The position numbers and the translations under genes were made by a program. 5,553 bases of DNA from the NCBI GenBank assembly GCA_002919115.1, contig PKER01000335.1, forward strand, positions 1 to 5,553. Reading direction: 5' to 3'. Positions 1 to 5,039 of this stretch are shown here, in pieces. The stretch comes from a bacterium. Its GTDB lineage: Bacteria > Actinomycetota > Thermoleophilia > Solirubrobacterales > 70-9. How positions within the stretch are numbered: the first letter of the stretch is position 1; the number at the start of each line of letters is the position of its first letter. The notes under the pieces were generated by a model, which worked only from the letters and a program-made list of their open reading frames with translations, had not been told where the DNA came from and did no database searches.

Positions 1-42
1 CGGGATGCGCGCGCTTCGTGCCGGCTTACGCGCGGGAGCGGG

Positions 43-393
43 TCAGTACGAGCGCGACTCGACCACGACGCGCGCGATCGCGAAGATCGCGGCGGCGAGC
101 ACGGCGATCCAGGCGACCGCGCCGAGCCCGGTCGCGAGCATCTCGTCGGCCCCCGCGAACATCAGCGCGATCGCGCCGAGCGCGGCGAGCAGGATCGCGC
201 GCTGGCGGTCGGTGAGGGCCGCGTAGGCGAACTGGTTCTGGCGCCAGGTGAAGTACACGGCGGCGGCGATGATCGCGAGGAACACGAGCGTGAGCGCCGC
301 GAGGACGCCGGTCGCGAGGTTGCCGCCGCCCGGGACGACGGCGACCACGAAGGCGAGCGCGGCGATGATCGCGATGTTGCGCAGGGCGCGCAC
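43..393 (-). CDS. Hypothetical four-helix membrane protein, 116 aa
   Basis: I do not recognise the family. The protein is almost wholly hydrophobic, with four likely membrane helices at about residues 6-21, 28-48, 66-81 and 90-108. A Pro-Gly-Gly-Gly turn (21-24) joins helices 1 and 2. The loop between helices 2 and 3 (49-65) carries R51, R63 and R65, and the N-terminus has R2 and R5, so both probably face the cytoplasm. Helix 3 ends in an acidic pair (D83, E84). There are no catalytic motifs. The start is a GTG with no good Shine-Dalgarno, but TAGGAT lies exactly 6 bases upstream, which suits a leaderless message. Third codon positions are strongly G/C, supporting real coding. The gene lies 193 bases beyond the end of the phosphate-transport cluster and is probably its own transcription unit. 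A membrane protein call is safe; any role is unknown. Confidence 0.8.
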   Translation of the reverse strand: MRALRNIAIIAALAFVVAVVPGGGNLATGVLAALTLVFLAIIAAAVYFTWRQNQFAYAALTDRQRAILLAALGAIALMFAGADEMLATGLGAVAWIAVLAAAIFAIARVVVESRSY

Positions 394-399
394 GGGTCA

Positions 400-405
400 A
401 TCCTA
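400..405 (-). promoter_or_regulatory. Probable -10 box (TAGGAT) for a leaderless start
   Basis: On the minus strand TAGGAT is followed by six bases and then the GTG start at 393. A TANNNT box about 6-7 bases before a start codon is the known arrangement of leaderless genes in Actinobacteria, where transcription begins at the start codon itself. The hexamer 17 bases further upstream is TTCGGC, only a weak -35 match. This is the best promoter candidate in the window, but it rests on spacing and a degenerate consensus. Confidence 0.45.
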
Positions 406-454
406 CGCCTCGTGCGCGCCGGGCCGAACGGGCCACGCGCCGGTTCGGCGCCGG

Positions 455-478
455 CCTCGCGGTTTTGTCGGTTGATCC
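455..478. repeat. Direct repeat, copy 1
   Basis: This copy begins CCTCGCGGTT and ends ATCC. It matches the stretch 60 bases to the right at 19 of 24 positions, with the first ten bases identical. A short hairpin can form just inside its end: TCGG (468-471) with CCGA (477-480) around a five-base loop. It lies in the gap between the membrane protein ending the phosphate cluster and the next minus-strand gene. Its function is unknown; it may belong to a dispersed intergenic repeat family. Confidence 0.5.
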
Positions 479-514
479 GAAACAAGCGCGCGCTCGTGCC
501 GGCGGCCTTCGCGA

Positions 515-538
515 CCTCGCGGTTGTGTTCGCTTATCC
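515..538. repeat. Direct repeat, copy 2
   Basis: This is the second copy, again starting CCTCGCGGTT and ending ATCC. Similarity continues past the end if two bases are inserted (CGAAAC followed by GCGCG in both). The local hairpin is kept with different bases, TTCG (528-531) pairing CGAA (541-544), where copy 1 has TCGG/CCGA. Base changes on both sides of a stem hint at selection on structure, though two copies are too few to prove it. Confidence 0.5.
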
Positions 539-555
539 AACGAAACTGCGCGGTC

Positions 556-576
556 GCGCGCGCGAGGCGCGCGCGC
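556..576 (-). terminator. G/C hairpin, candidate terminator of the phosphate cluster
   Basis: GCGCGCGCG (556-564) and CGCGCGCGC (568-576) form a perfect 9-bp stem around a three-base loop. It begins 10 bases beyond the stop codon of the last gene in the minus-strand cluster. No T-run follows, so it is not a classical intrinsic terminator. Hairpins without a U-tract are often proposed as terminators or 3'-end stabilisers in high-GC Actinobacteria. Alternating GC also arises by chance in such DNA. Confidence 0.4.
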
Positions 577-586
577 CGCGGGCGGC

Positions 587-823
587 CTAGCCGACCATGA
601 TGAGCAGGCCGAGCACGATCGCGCCGATCGTCGCGAGCGCGCCGAGCAGGGCGAGCGCCACGTAGAACACCGCCTGCAGGCGCTGGCCGTTGCGGTTCGC
701 CTCGATGGTCCCCGAGACGCCGAGGATCGCGAGCGAAAACGTGAACATCACGCCGAGACCCGCGACCAGGGCCGCGAGGACCGTCTCGAGCAGCGCCGTG
801 GTGTCGACGATGGTCGCGATCAT
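587..823 (-). CDS. Small two-helix membrane protein coupled to pit, 78 aa
   Basis: I do not recognise the family. Two hydrophobic helices (about residues 13-36 and 51-76) flank a polar loop with E41, N43, R44, N45, Q47 and R48. By the positive-inside rule the loop is probably cytoplasmic and both ends outside. The ATG start overlaps the stop of the phosphate transporter gene in an ATGA arrangement, the classic geometry for translational coupling, so the two proteins are probably made together. That suggests an accessory or regulatory subunit for the transporter, or simply a co-transcribed passenger. It has no charged or metal-binding motif beyond the loop. It is the last gene of the cluster, followed by a G/C-rich hairpin. 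The coding call is firm because of start geometry, length and membrane pattern; the function is unknown. Confidence 0.8.
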   Translation of the reverse strand: MIATIVDTTALLETVLAALVAGLGVMFTFSLAILGVSGTIEANRNGQRLQAVFYVALALLGALATIGAIVLGLLIMVG

Positions 824-1917
824 CCCGGCACCGGCTGCCCCTTGCGGGCGCGCTGCACGATCGTCAAGAAGAACAGGGCCACGCCGACGGCGGCGATCAC
901 GGTCGGGCCCGCCGCCCCGTCACCGAAGAGGTGTGCGGTCCCGTAGGTGACCGCGCCGATCACGGCGGCCGCGGGGAGCGTGAGCAGCCAGGCCGTGAGG
1001 ATGTTCCCCGCGACGCCCCAGCGCACCGCGGAGAGGCGCTTGCCGGCCCCCGCGCCCATCACGCCGCCGGAGATCACGTGCGTCGTCGAGAGCGGGAAGC
1101 CGAAGTGCGAGGAGGCCATGATCACGGCCGCGCCGGCGCCCTGCGCCGAGAAGCCCTGGGCGGCGTCCATCTTGATGATCCGCGTGCCCATCGTGCGGAT
1201 GATCCGCCAGCCGCCCGTATAGGTGCCGAGAGCGATCGCCGTCGCGGCCGAGACGATCACCCAGAGCGGCGGGTCCGCACCCTGCTCGAGGCTGCCGTGG
1301 GCGATCAGGGCGAGCGCGATGATGCCCATCGTCTTCTGGGCGTCGTTCGTGCCGTGGGCGAGGGCCAGCAGCCCGCCGGAGATGATCTGACCGAACCGGA
1401 AGCCGCGGGTCACCGGGCCCGGGCGCTGCCGGCCGAGCATCCGGTAACAGATGACGATCGCGAGGGCACCGACGACGAAGGCGAGCACGGGCGCTACCAC
1501 CGCCGGGATCATCACCTTGCCCAGCACGCCGTCGCCGTGCACGGCGCCCGCGCCCGAGGCAGCGAACGCCGCGCCCACCACGCCGCCGATCAGCGCGTGC
1601 GACGAGCTCGACGGCAGGCCGAAGTACCAGGTCAGCAGGTTCCAGGCGATCGCGCCGGTCAGCCCCGCGAAGACGACGGTGGGCGTGATCGCGCTCGCGT
1701 CGACCACGGCGTCGGCCACGGTGGCCGCCACCTCCAGCGAGATGAACGCGCCCGCGAAGTTGAGCACCGCCGCGTACAGCACGGCGAGGCGGGGCGCCAT
1801 CGCGCGCGTCGAGATCGACGTCGCCACCACGTTCGCCGTGTCGTGGAAGCCGTTCGTGAAGTCGAAAACGAGCGCCGTCGCGACGACGATGTAGAGGATG
1901 AGATCGGCTTCGGTCAC
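820..1917 (-). CDS. pit: PiT-family inorganic phosphate transporter
   Basis: This is an integral membrane symporter that brings phosphate, in this family often as a neutral metal-phosphate complex, into the cell using the proton or sodium gradient. The family's two inverted repeats are both visible. The N-terminal half has FDFTNGFHDTAN (18-29) and PSSSSHALIGG (102-112). The C-terminal half has ALAHGTNDAQKTMG (185-198), the GGWRIIRTMG stretch (235-244) and PLSTTHVISGG (275-285). The paired Asn/Asp in the GFHDTAN and HGTND motifs are the conserved substrate and ion site residues. At 365 residues it matches the short bacterial form and lacks the long central loop of E. coli PitA. The start is GTG with only a weak ribosome site, 45 bases after the DUF47 gene; its stop overlaps the next gene's ATG. 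The DUF47-pit pairing is a well-known arrangement. Very secure. Confidence 0.97.
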   Translation of the reverse strand: MTEADLILYIVVATALVFDFTNGFHDTANVVATSISTRAMAPRLAVLYAAVLNFAGAFISLEVAATVADAVVDASAITPTVVFAGLTGAIAWNLLTWYFGLPSSSSHALIGGVVGAAFAASGAGAVHGDGVLGKVMIPAVVAPVLAFVVGALAIVICYRMLGRQRPGPVTRGFRFGQIISGGLLALAHGTNDAQKTMGIIALALIAHGSLEQGADPPLWVIVSAATAIALGTYTGGWRIIRTMGTRIIKMDAAQGFSAQGAGAAVIMASSHFGFPLSTTHVISGGVMGAGAGKRLSAVRWGVAGNILTAWLLTLPAAAVIGAVTYGTAHLFGDGAAGPTVIAAVGVALFFLTIVQRARKGQPVPG

Positions 1918-1962
1918 GGCGAGCGGTGCGAAGGGACGACGGTCACCGGTCGCTCTCCCGGC

Positions 1963-2583
1963 TCAGGCGTTCTTGATGACGATGCCCTCGAGGATGTGCG
2001 CGACGGATTCGGTCGCGTCGATCGCGCGCTCGAGCACGCCGAAGATGTCCTTCCAGCGGATCACGACCATCGGGTCCGTCCCGTTCGCGAACAGCGAGGC
2101 GACCGCGTCGCGCGAGAGCCGGTCGCCGTCGTTCTCCAGCCGGTGGATCTCGATCCAGTACTTCTCGAGGTCCTTGAAGTTGCGCAGGTCGTCGAGCGCC
2201 GCGGCGAGCTGCTCGCACGACGCCACGAGCACCTTCGCCATCTCCTGCGCCTGGGCCATCGGGGCCTCGATCTTGTAGAGCCCCAGGAAGTCCGCGGTCT
2301 CCTCGATGTAGTCGAGGACGTCGTCGAGGGTGGTCGCGAGGCCGTAGATGTCCTCGCGGTCGAGCGGCGTCACGAACGTGGCGTTCAGCCGCTGGATGAT
2401 GTCGTGCGTGATGCGGTCCCCCTCCTGCTCGGCGAGCAGGACCTCCCGCGCGTACCCCTGATCGTCGGGCCAGCTCTCGAGCATCGCCTGCAGCATCCGC
2501 GCGGCGCGCAGCGTGTTCTGGCCGGCCTCGCTGAAGAGGTCGAAGAAGACGCGATCCTTGGGGACGAGGGAAGGAAGGGGCAC
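1963..2583 (-). CDS. DUF47/PhoU-like Pit accessory protein
   Basis: This is a cytoplasmic all-helical protein of the DUF47 family, related to PhoU and typically encoded next to PiT transporters, whose activity it is thought to modulate. Counting from the GTG at 2583 it has 206 residues. It opens with the family's LVPKDRVFFDLF (6-17). The first metal-binding-type motif is E54-G-D56, followed by F70-x-TPxDRED (to 78) and LDDVLDYIEE (86-95). The second half repeats the pattern with E150-NDGD154, WKDI (177-180) and E185, D189, E192. These acidic repeats mirror the metal-binding E/D motifs of PhoU. I chose GTG 2583 over the longer TTG at 2607. The shorter start matches the family N-terminus, has AGG nine bases upstream and avoids overlapping wecB; the TTG form adds eight residues. 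The family call is firm, the start less so. Confidence 0.93.
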   Translation of the reverse strand: MPLPSLVPKDRVFFDLFSEAGQNTLRAARMLQAMLESWPDDQGYAREVLLAEQEGDRITHDIIQRLNATFVTPLDREDIYGLATTLDDVLDYIEETADFLGLYKIEAPMAQAQEMAKVLVASCEQLAAALDDLRNFKDLEKYWIEIHRLENDGDRLSRDAVASLFANGTDPMVVIRWKDIFGVLERAIDATESVAHILEGIVIKNA

Positions 2584-2593
2584 GGCCGCAAGC

Positions 2594-3673
2594 CTATCGC
2601 CCGGCAAGGATGCGGGCGACTCGCTCGGCGGCGCGCCCGTCCCACAGGCGCGGGGGCTCGGCGGGCGGCTTGCGGTCGGGCTGCGCGAGCAGCTCGGGGA
2701 TCTCGCGGATCCGCGCCGGGTCGAGCCCGAGCAGCGTGTTCGTCCCGAGCCTGATCGTCACCGGCCGCTCGGTGTTGTCGCGCAGCGTGAAGCAGGGCAC
2801 GCCCAGCGCCGTCGTCTCCTCCTGGATCCCCCCGGAGTCGGTGAGCACGGCCCGCGCGTCGGCCTCCAGCGAGAGGAAGTCGAGGTACCCGACGGGGTCG
2901 GTGAGCTGCACCGCCCCGGTCTCGTCGATGCCGAGCTCGGCAAGCCGCTTGCGGGTGCGCGGGTGGACCGGGAAGAGCACGGGGAGCGCGGCGGCCACCT
3001 CGGCGAGCGCGGCCATCGCGTCGGCCAGGAGCGGCCCGTCCACGAGGGCCGGCCGGTGCAGGGTGACGAGCAGGTACGAGCCGGGCTCCAGCCCCAGGCG
3101 GCGCGCCGCCTCGCGGGCGCGGAAGCGGTCCTCGAGCGCGCGCAGCGTGTCGATCATCGTGTTGCCCACGAAGTGCATGCGCTCGCGCGGGACCCCCTCC
3201 GCCTCGAGGTTCTCGATCGCCTCGTCGGAGTGCAAGAAGCAGTACTCGGAGAGGTGGTCGGTCGCGATGCGGTTGATCTCCTCCGGCATCTCGCGGTCGA
3301 AGCTGCGCAGCCCCGACTCGACGTGGGCCACCGGCACGCCGACCCGCGCCGCGCAGAGCGCCGCCGCGAGCGTCGAGTTGACGTCGCCGGGCACGACCAC
3401 GACGTCCGGGCGCTCCTCGAGCAGCACCGGCTCGAGCCGCTCGAGCACGCGCGCGGTCTGCTCCGCGTGGGTGCCGGAGCCGACGCCCAGCATGTGGTCG
3501 GGCTCGGGCACGCCGAGCTCCTCGAAGAAGATGTCGGACATCGCCCGGTCGTAGTGCTGGCCGGTGTGGACGACGACGTTCCGCTCCGCGCCGAAGAGTT
3601 CGCGCCCGGCCGCGATCACCGGCGCCATCTTCACGAAGTTCGGGCGCGTCCCGACGACGTGCAGCAGCCGCAT
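2594..3673 (-). CDS. wecB: UDP-N-acetylglucosamine 2-epimerase, non-hydrolysing
   Basis: This cytoplasmic enzyme interconverts UDP-GlcNAc and UDP-ManNAc, supplying ManNAc for surface polysaccharide, teichoic-type linkage units or other cell-envelope glycans. The two Rossmann-like halves of the GT-B fold are evident. The N-terminal half has GTRPNFVKMAP (8-18), HTGQHYD (36-42) and PGDVNST with D97. The catalytic acidic residues E119 (HVESGLR) and E131 or E132 (MPEEINR) follow. The C-terminal half has VGNTMID (169-175), the catalytic H206 in TLHR, PVHPRT (235-240) and the UDP-binding DSGGIQEE (279-286). At 359 residues it is full length for the family. After H206-R207 the usual Glu-Asn pair is replaced by PALVD. 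The ATG directly follows the stop of the preceding dehydratase gene, so translation is probably coupled. No glycosyltransferase or ManNAc dehydrogenase lies nearby, so its end product cannot be told from this window. Confidence 0.95.
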   Translation of the reverse strand: MRLLHVVGTRPNFVKMAPVIAAGRELFGAERNVVVHTGQHYDRAMSDIFFEELGVPEPDHMLGVGSGTHAEQTARVLERLEPVLLEERPDVVVVPGDVNSTLAAALCAARVGVPVAHVESGLRSFDREMPEEINRIATDHLSEYCFLHSDEAIENLEAEGVPRERMHFVGNTMIDTLRALEDRFRAREAARRLGLEPGSYLLVTLHRPALVDGPLLADAMAALAEVAAALPVLFPVHPRTRKRLAELGIDETGAVQLTDPVGYLDFLSLEADARAVLTDSGGIQEETTALGVPCFTLRDNTERPVTIRLGTNTLLGLDPARIREIPELLAQPDRKPPAEPPRLWDGRAAERVARILAGR

Positions 3674-3955
3674 CTAGCCCGCGAGCTCGTCGATCTTCGC
3701 CGCGAGCTCGAAGTCCCTCTCGGTGAGGCCGCCCTCCGAGTGCGTGGTCAGGGTGACCTCGACCCGGCTCCAGGAGATGCTGATGTCCGGGTGGTGGTTC
3801 ATCTCCTCGGCCGGATCGGTGATCGCGCGCACGAACTCGACCGAGCCGACGAAGTTCCCGCGGTCGAACGTCTTGCGCAGGGCCTGGCCGGCGAGCTCCC
3901 AGCCGCTCAGGCCGGCGAGGCGCGCGGCGATCTCGTCGTCGGAGAGGCGGGCCAT
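3674..3955 (-). CDS. Pterin-4a-carbinolamine dehydratase (DCoH/PCD)
   Basis: This small cytoplasmic enzyme dehydrates 4a-hydroxytetrahydropterin, the step that recycles tetrahydrobiopterin-type cofactor after aromatic amino acid hydroxylation. The 93-residue product matches the usual family length. The family signature is complete: E50-x3-H54-H55-P56, W62, H72 and D81, with H54, H55 and H72 corresponding to the three active-site histidines. GNFVGSVEFV (33-42) is the typical helix-1 region. I chose the ATG at 3955 because MARLSDDEI is a typical family N-terminus; a longer reading would add 25 low-complexity residues with no homologous look. It appears to be the first gene of the five-gene cluster and abuts wecB with no gap. 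There is no amino acid hydroxylase here. Orphan bacterial members are common and some may serve other pterin roles, so the true partner is unknown. Confidence 0.93.
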   Translation of the reverse strand: MARLSDDEIAARLAGLSGWELAGQALRKTFDRGNFVGSVEFVRAITDPAEEMNHHPDISISWSRVEVTLTTHSEGGLTERDFELAAKIDELAG

Positions 3956-3965
3956 GGTTGGGGGG

Positions 3966-3971
3966 AGCGTA
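3966..3971 (-). promoter_or_regulatory. Possible -10 box (TACGCT) for the five-gene cluster
   Basis: TACGCT on the minus strand fits TANNNT and lies 10 bases before the ATG at 3955, with only C/A bases between and no Shine-Dalgarno. Transcription from here would give a leader of about three bases. The hexamer 17 bases upstream, TTACGC, is a poor -35 match. The call rests on position and on similar boxes before two other genes. Confidence 0.3.
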
Positions 3972-3997
3972 CGAAAACGGGCCGCGCCGCGTAACCA

Positions 3998-4027
3998 CGA
4001 ACTCGCGACCCCCTCCCCGCGACTTCG
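3998..4027. repeat. Imperfect palindrome, 10-position stem
   Basis: CGAACTCGCG (3998-4007) pairs with CGCGACTTCG (4018-4027) at nine of ten positions, with one C:C mismatch and a ten-base C-rich loop. It is the first of three adjacent stem-loops between the rhomboid gene and the phosphate cluster. It sits upstream of the likely promoter of the cluster, so an operator or an intergenic palindromic repeat unit are both possible. Confidence 0.45.
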
Positions 4028-4033
4028 CACTTA

Positions 4034-4050
4034 CGGCTCCCGGGGAGCCG
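4034..4050 (-). terminator. Perfect 7-bp hairpin downstream of the rhomboid gene
   Basis: CGGCTCC (4034-4040) and GGAGCCG (4044-4050) pair perfectly around a three-base loop. It lies about 50 bases after the stop of the minus-strand rhomboid gene. Reading that strand, the stem is followed by TAAGTG, not a T-run, so termination would be of the U-tract-poor type. On the plus strand the stem is followed by AAACC. With its flanking palindromes it may instead be part of a repeated intergenic element. Confidence 0.4.
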
Positions 4051-4060
4051 AAACCGCGAT

Positions 4061-4083
4061 CTCGCGAGCCGCGCTCTCGCGGG
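4061..4083. repeat. Third stem-loop of the palindrome cluster
   Basis: CGCGAG (4063-4068) pairs with CTCGCG (4076-4081), extendable by a G:T wobble and a C:G pair to 4061/4083, with a seven-base loop. CTCGCGAG at 4061-4068 is also a palindrome in itself. It lies 15-38 bases after the rhomboid stop codon, so it could help define that transcript's 3' end. Confidence 0.35.
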
Positions 4084-4098
4084 CGCGCGTTTTCTCGG

Positions 4099-4920
4099 CT
4101 ACAGGCTCTGGGCCGCCGCGACCAGCGCCCCCGCGACCGCGACGAGCGCGAGCGCGACGAGCGCGACGCCCTCCAGCACCTGGCGCGCCGGGCCGCGCTG
4201 GCGCTCGCCCGCGATGATCGCGAAGCCCGCGAGCGCGCCCGCGACCAGGCCGCCGAGGTGCCCGCCGACGCTGATGTTGTTGACGCTGAAGGTGAAAAGC
4301 AGGTTGATCAAAAGCAGCACGCCAAGCTGCGAGGCGAGCTCGTTGAACCCGCGGTCGCGCGCGATCAGCAGCGTCGCCGACATCAGCCCGAACACCGCGC
4401 CCGAGGCGCCGACCGTGACCGCGGTCGGGTCGAGCAGGAGCGCGCCGAAGGCCCCGCCCAACAGCGATACCGCGTAGATCCCGACGAAGCGCCACCGGCC
4501 GATCGCGGGCTCGAGCAGGTTGCCCAGCAGGTAGAGCACGAACATGTTCAGCCCGAGGTGGACGATCCCGTAGTGGAGGAAGCCGGAGGTGACGATCCGG
4601 TACCACTGGCCGTCGTCCACCAACGGGCCGTAGAGCGCGCCCTCCTCGTAGATCCTCCCGCCGCCGTCGAACAGCGTCCCGCCCGTGAGCAGGCAGGCGA
4701 CGAAGACGAGCACGTTCAGCCCGATCAGCACCCGCGTGGCGTCCGCGATCCCGGCGCCGATGCCGCTCGGGCCGCGCACGACGCGCGTGCGGTCCCGCGC
4801 GCACTCCGGGCAGCGCATCCCCACCGGCGTCGAAGTCATGCAGTCGGGGCAGATCGGGCGACCGCAGTTGGAGCAGGAGACCTTCGTCTCCCGGGTCGGG
4901 TGCCGGTAGCAGGTGGCCAT
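4099..4920 (-). CDS. Rhomboid-family intramembrane serine protease with N-terminal B-box-like zinc domain
   Basis: This is a membrane protease that cuts transmembrane helices of client proteins within the bilayer. The 273-residue product opens with a zinc-binding module: C4, H7, C16, C19, C24, C27, C37 and C40, eight ligands enough for two zinc ions in a B-box-like pattern. A short linker leads to the six-helix rhomboid core. Its catalytic serine is S173 in GASG, its histidine H221 in GGHLGG, and N125 in HLGLN supplies the oxyanion, with H116 and H121 before it. A last helix (249-270) gives the seventh segment. All catalytic residues are present, so it should be active; substrates are unknown. 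The ATG at 4920 was chosen because the zinc module starts right there; upstream in-frame codons give low-complexity residues. No Shine-Dalgarno precedes it. It is transcribed away from the DUF4383 gene. Confidence 0.94.
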   Translation of the reverse strand: MATCYRHPTRETKVSCSNCGRPICPDCMTSTPVGMRCPECARDRTRVVRGPSGIGAGIADATRVLIGLNVLVFVACLLTGGTLFDGGGRIYEEGALYGPLVDDGQWYRIVTSGFLHYGIVHLGLNMFVLYLLGNLLEPAIGRWRFVGIYAVSLLGGAFGALLLDPTAVTVGASGAVFGLMSATLLIARDRGFNELASQLGVLLLINLLFTFSVNNISVGGHLGGLVAGALAGFAIIAGERQRGPARQVLEGVALVALALVAVAGALVAAAQSL

Positions 4921-4929
4921 TGCCGCGGG

Positions 4930-4935
4930 AGGGTA
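4930..4935 (-). promoter_or_regulatory. Possible -10 box (TACCCT) for the rhomboid gene
   Basis: TACCCT on the minus strand fits TANNNT and ends nine bases before the ATG at 4920, giving a leader of only two or three bases. There is no Shine-Dalgarno in between and no convincing -35 upstream. It is weak alone but matches the spacing pattern of other minus-strand starts here. Confidence 0.3.
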
Positions 4936-4968
4936 GTGCGTGGCCCTGCCGGGGGTCCGCACCGGCCC

Positions 4969-4996
4969 GCCGGACGCGGCGCGCTTGCCGTCCGGC
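4969..4996. promoter_or_regulatory. 8-bp dyad in the divergent rhomboid/DUF4383 gap
   Basis: GCCGGACG (4969-4976) and CGTCCGGC (4989-4996) are perfect inverted repeats around a 12-base spacer, in the middle of the 119-base gap between two divergent genes. The right arm overlaps TTGCCG (4985-4990), the nearest thing to a -35 for the plus-strand gene. It could be a repressor or activator site, or a hairpin of no consequence in GC-rich DNA. Confidence 0.3.
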
Positions 4997-5027
4997 CGCG
5001 CCACCATAGTCCCCGCAAACGCCGCAC

Positions 5028-5035
5028 AGGAGGAG
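5028..5035 (+). promoter_or_regulatory. Shine-Dalgarno (AGGAGGAG) of the DUF4383 gene
   Basis: AGGAGGAG lies four bases before the GTG at 5040 (six bases from the AGGAGG core) and fixes this GTG as the start. It is the only strong ribosome site in the window. Possible promoter hexamers upstream (TTGCCG at 4985, TAGTCC at 5007, 16-base spacer) are too poor to annotate separately. Confidence 0.8.
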
Positions 5036-5039
5036 TCTC

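Noticed and set aside
8..34. A 6-bp CGCGCG stem with a 15-base loop after the stop of the first gene
   Set aside because: CGCGCG self-pairs by chance very often here, the loop is long and no T-run follows, so a terminator call is not supported.
412..600. A 62-codon plus-strand frame across the intergenic repeats
   Set aside because: The repeated short peptide pattern comes from the two DNA repeats; there is no Shine-Dalgarno, and it runs into the antisense of the small membrane protein gene.
931..2754. A 607-codon open frame on the plus strand opposite pit and the DUF47 gene
   Set aside because: It is rich in Arg, Gly, Ala, Asp and His with no recognisable domain, and lies antisense to two genes with full family motifs. 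Long antisense frames are expected at this GC content.
2513..3994. A 493-codon plus-strand frame opposite wecB and the dehydratase gene
   Set aside because: It is a compositional shadow of two clearly real minus-strand genes, with low-complexity translation and no motif.
2385..3998. A 537-codon minus-strand frame overlapping wecB and the dehydratase gene in another frame
   Set aside because: Its translation is Arg/Pro/Ala low complexity, while the alternative frames carry complete catalytic motifs.
4141..4166. Repeated GCGACGAGCGCGA-like units, also seen at the right edge near 5535
   Set aside because: These encode Ala-Leu-Val runs in membrane helices on the minus strand; codon bias explains the repetition.
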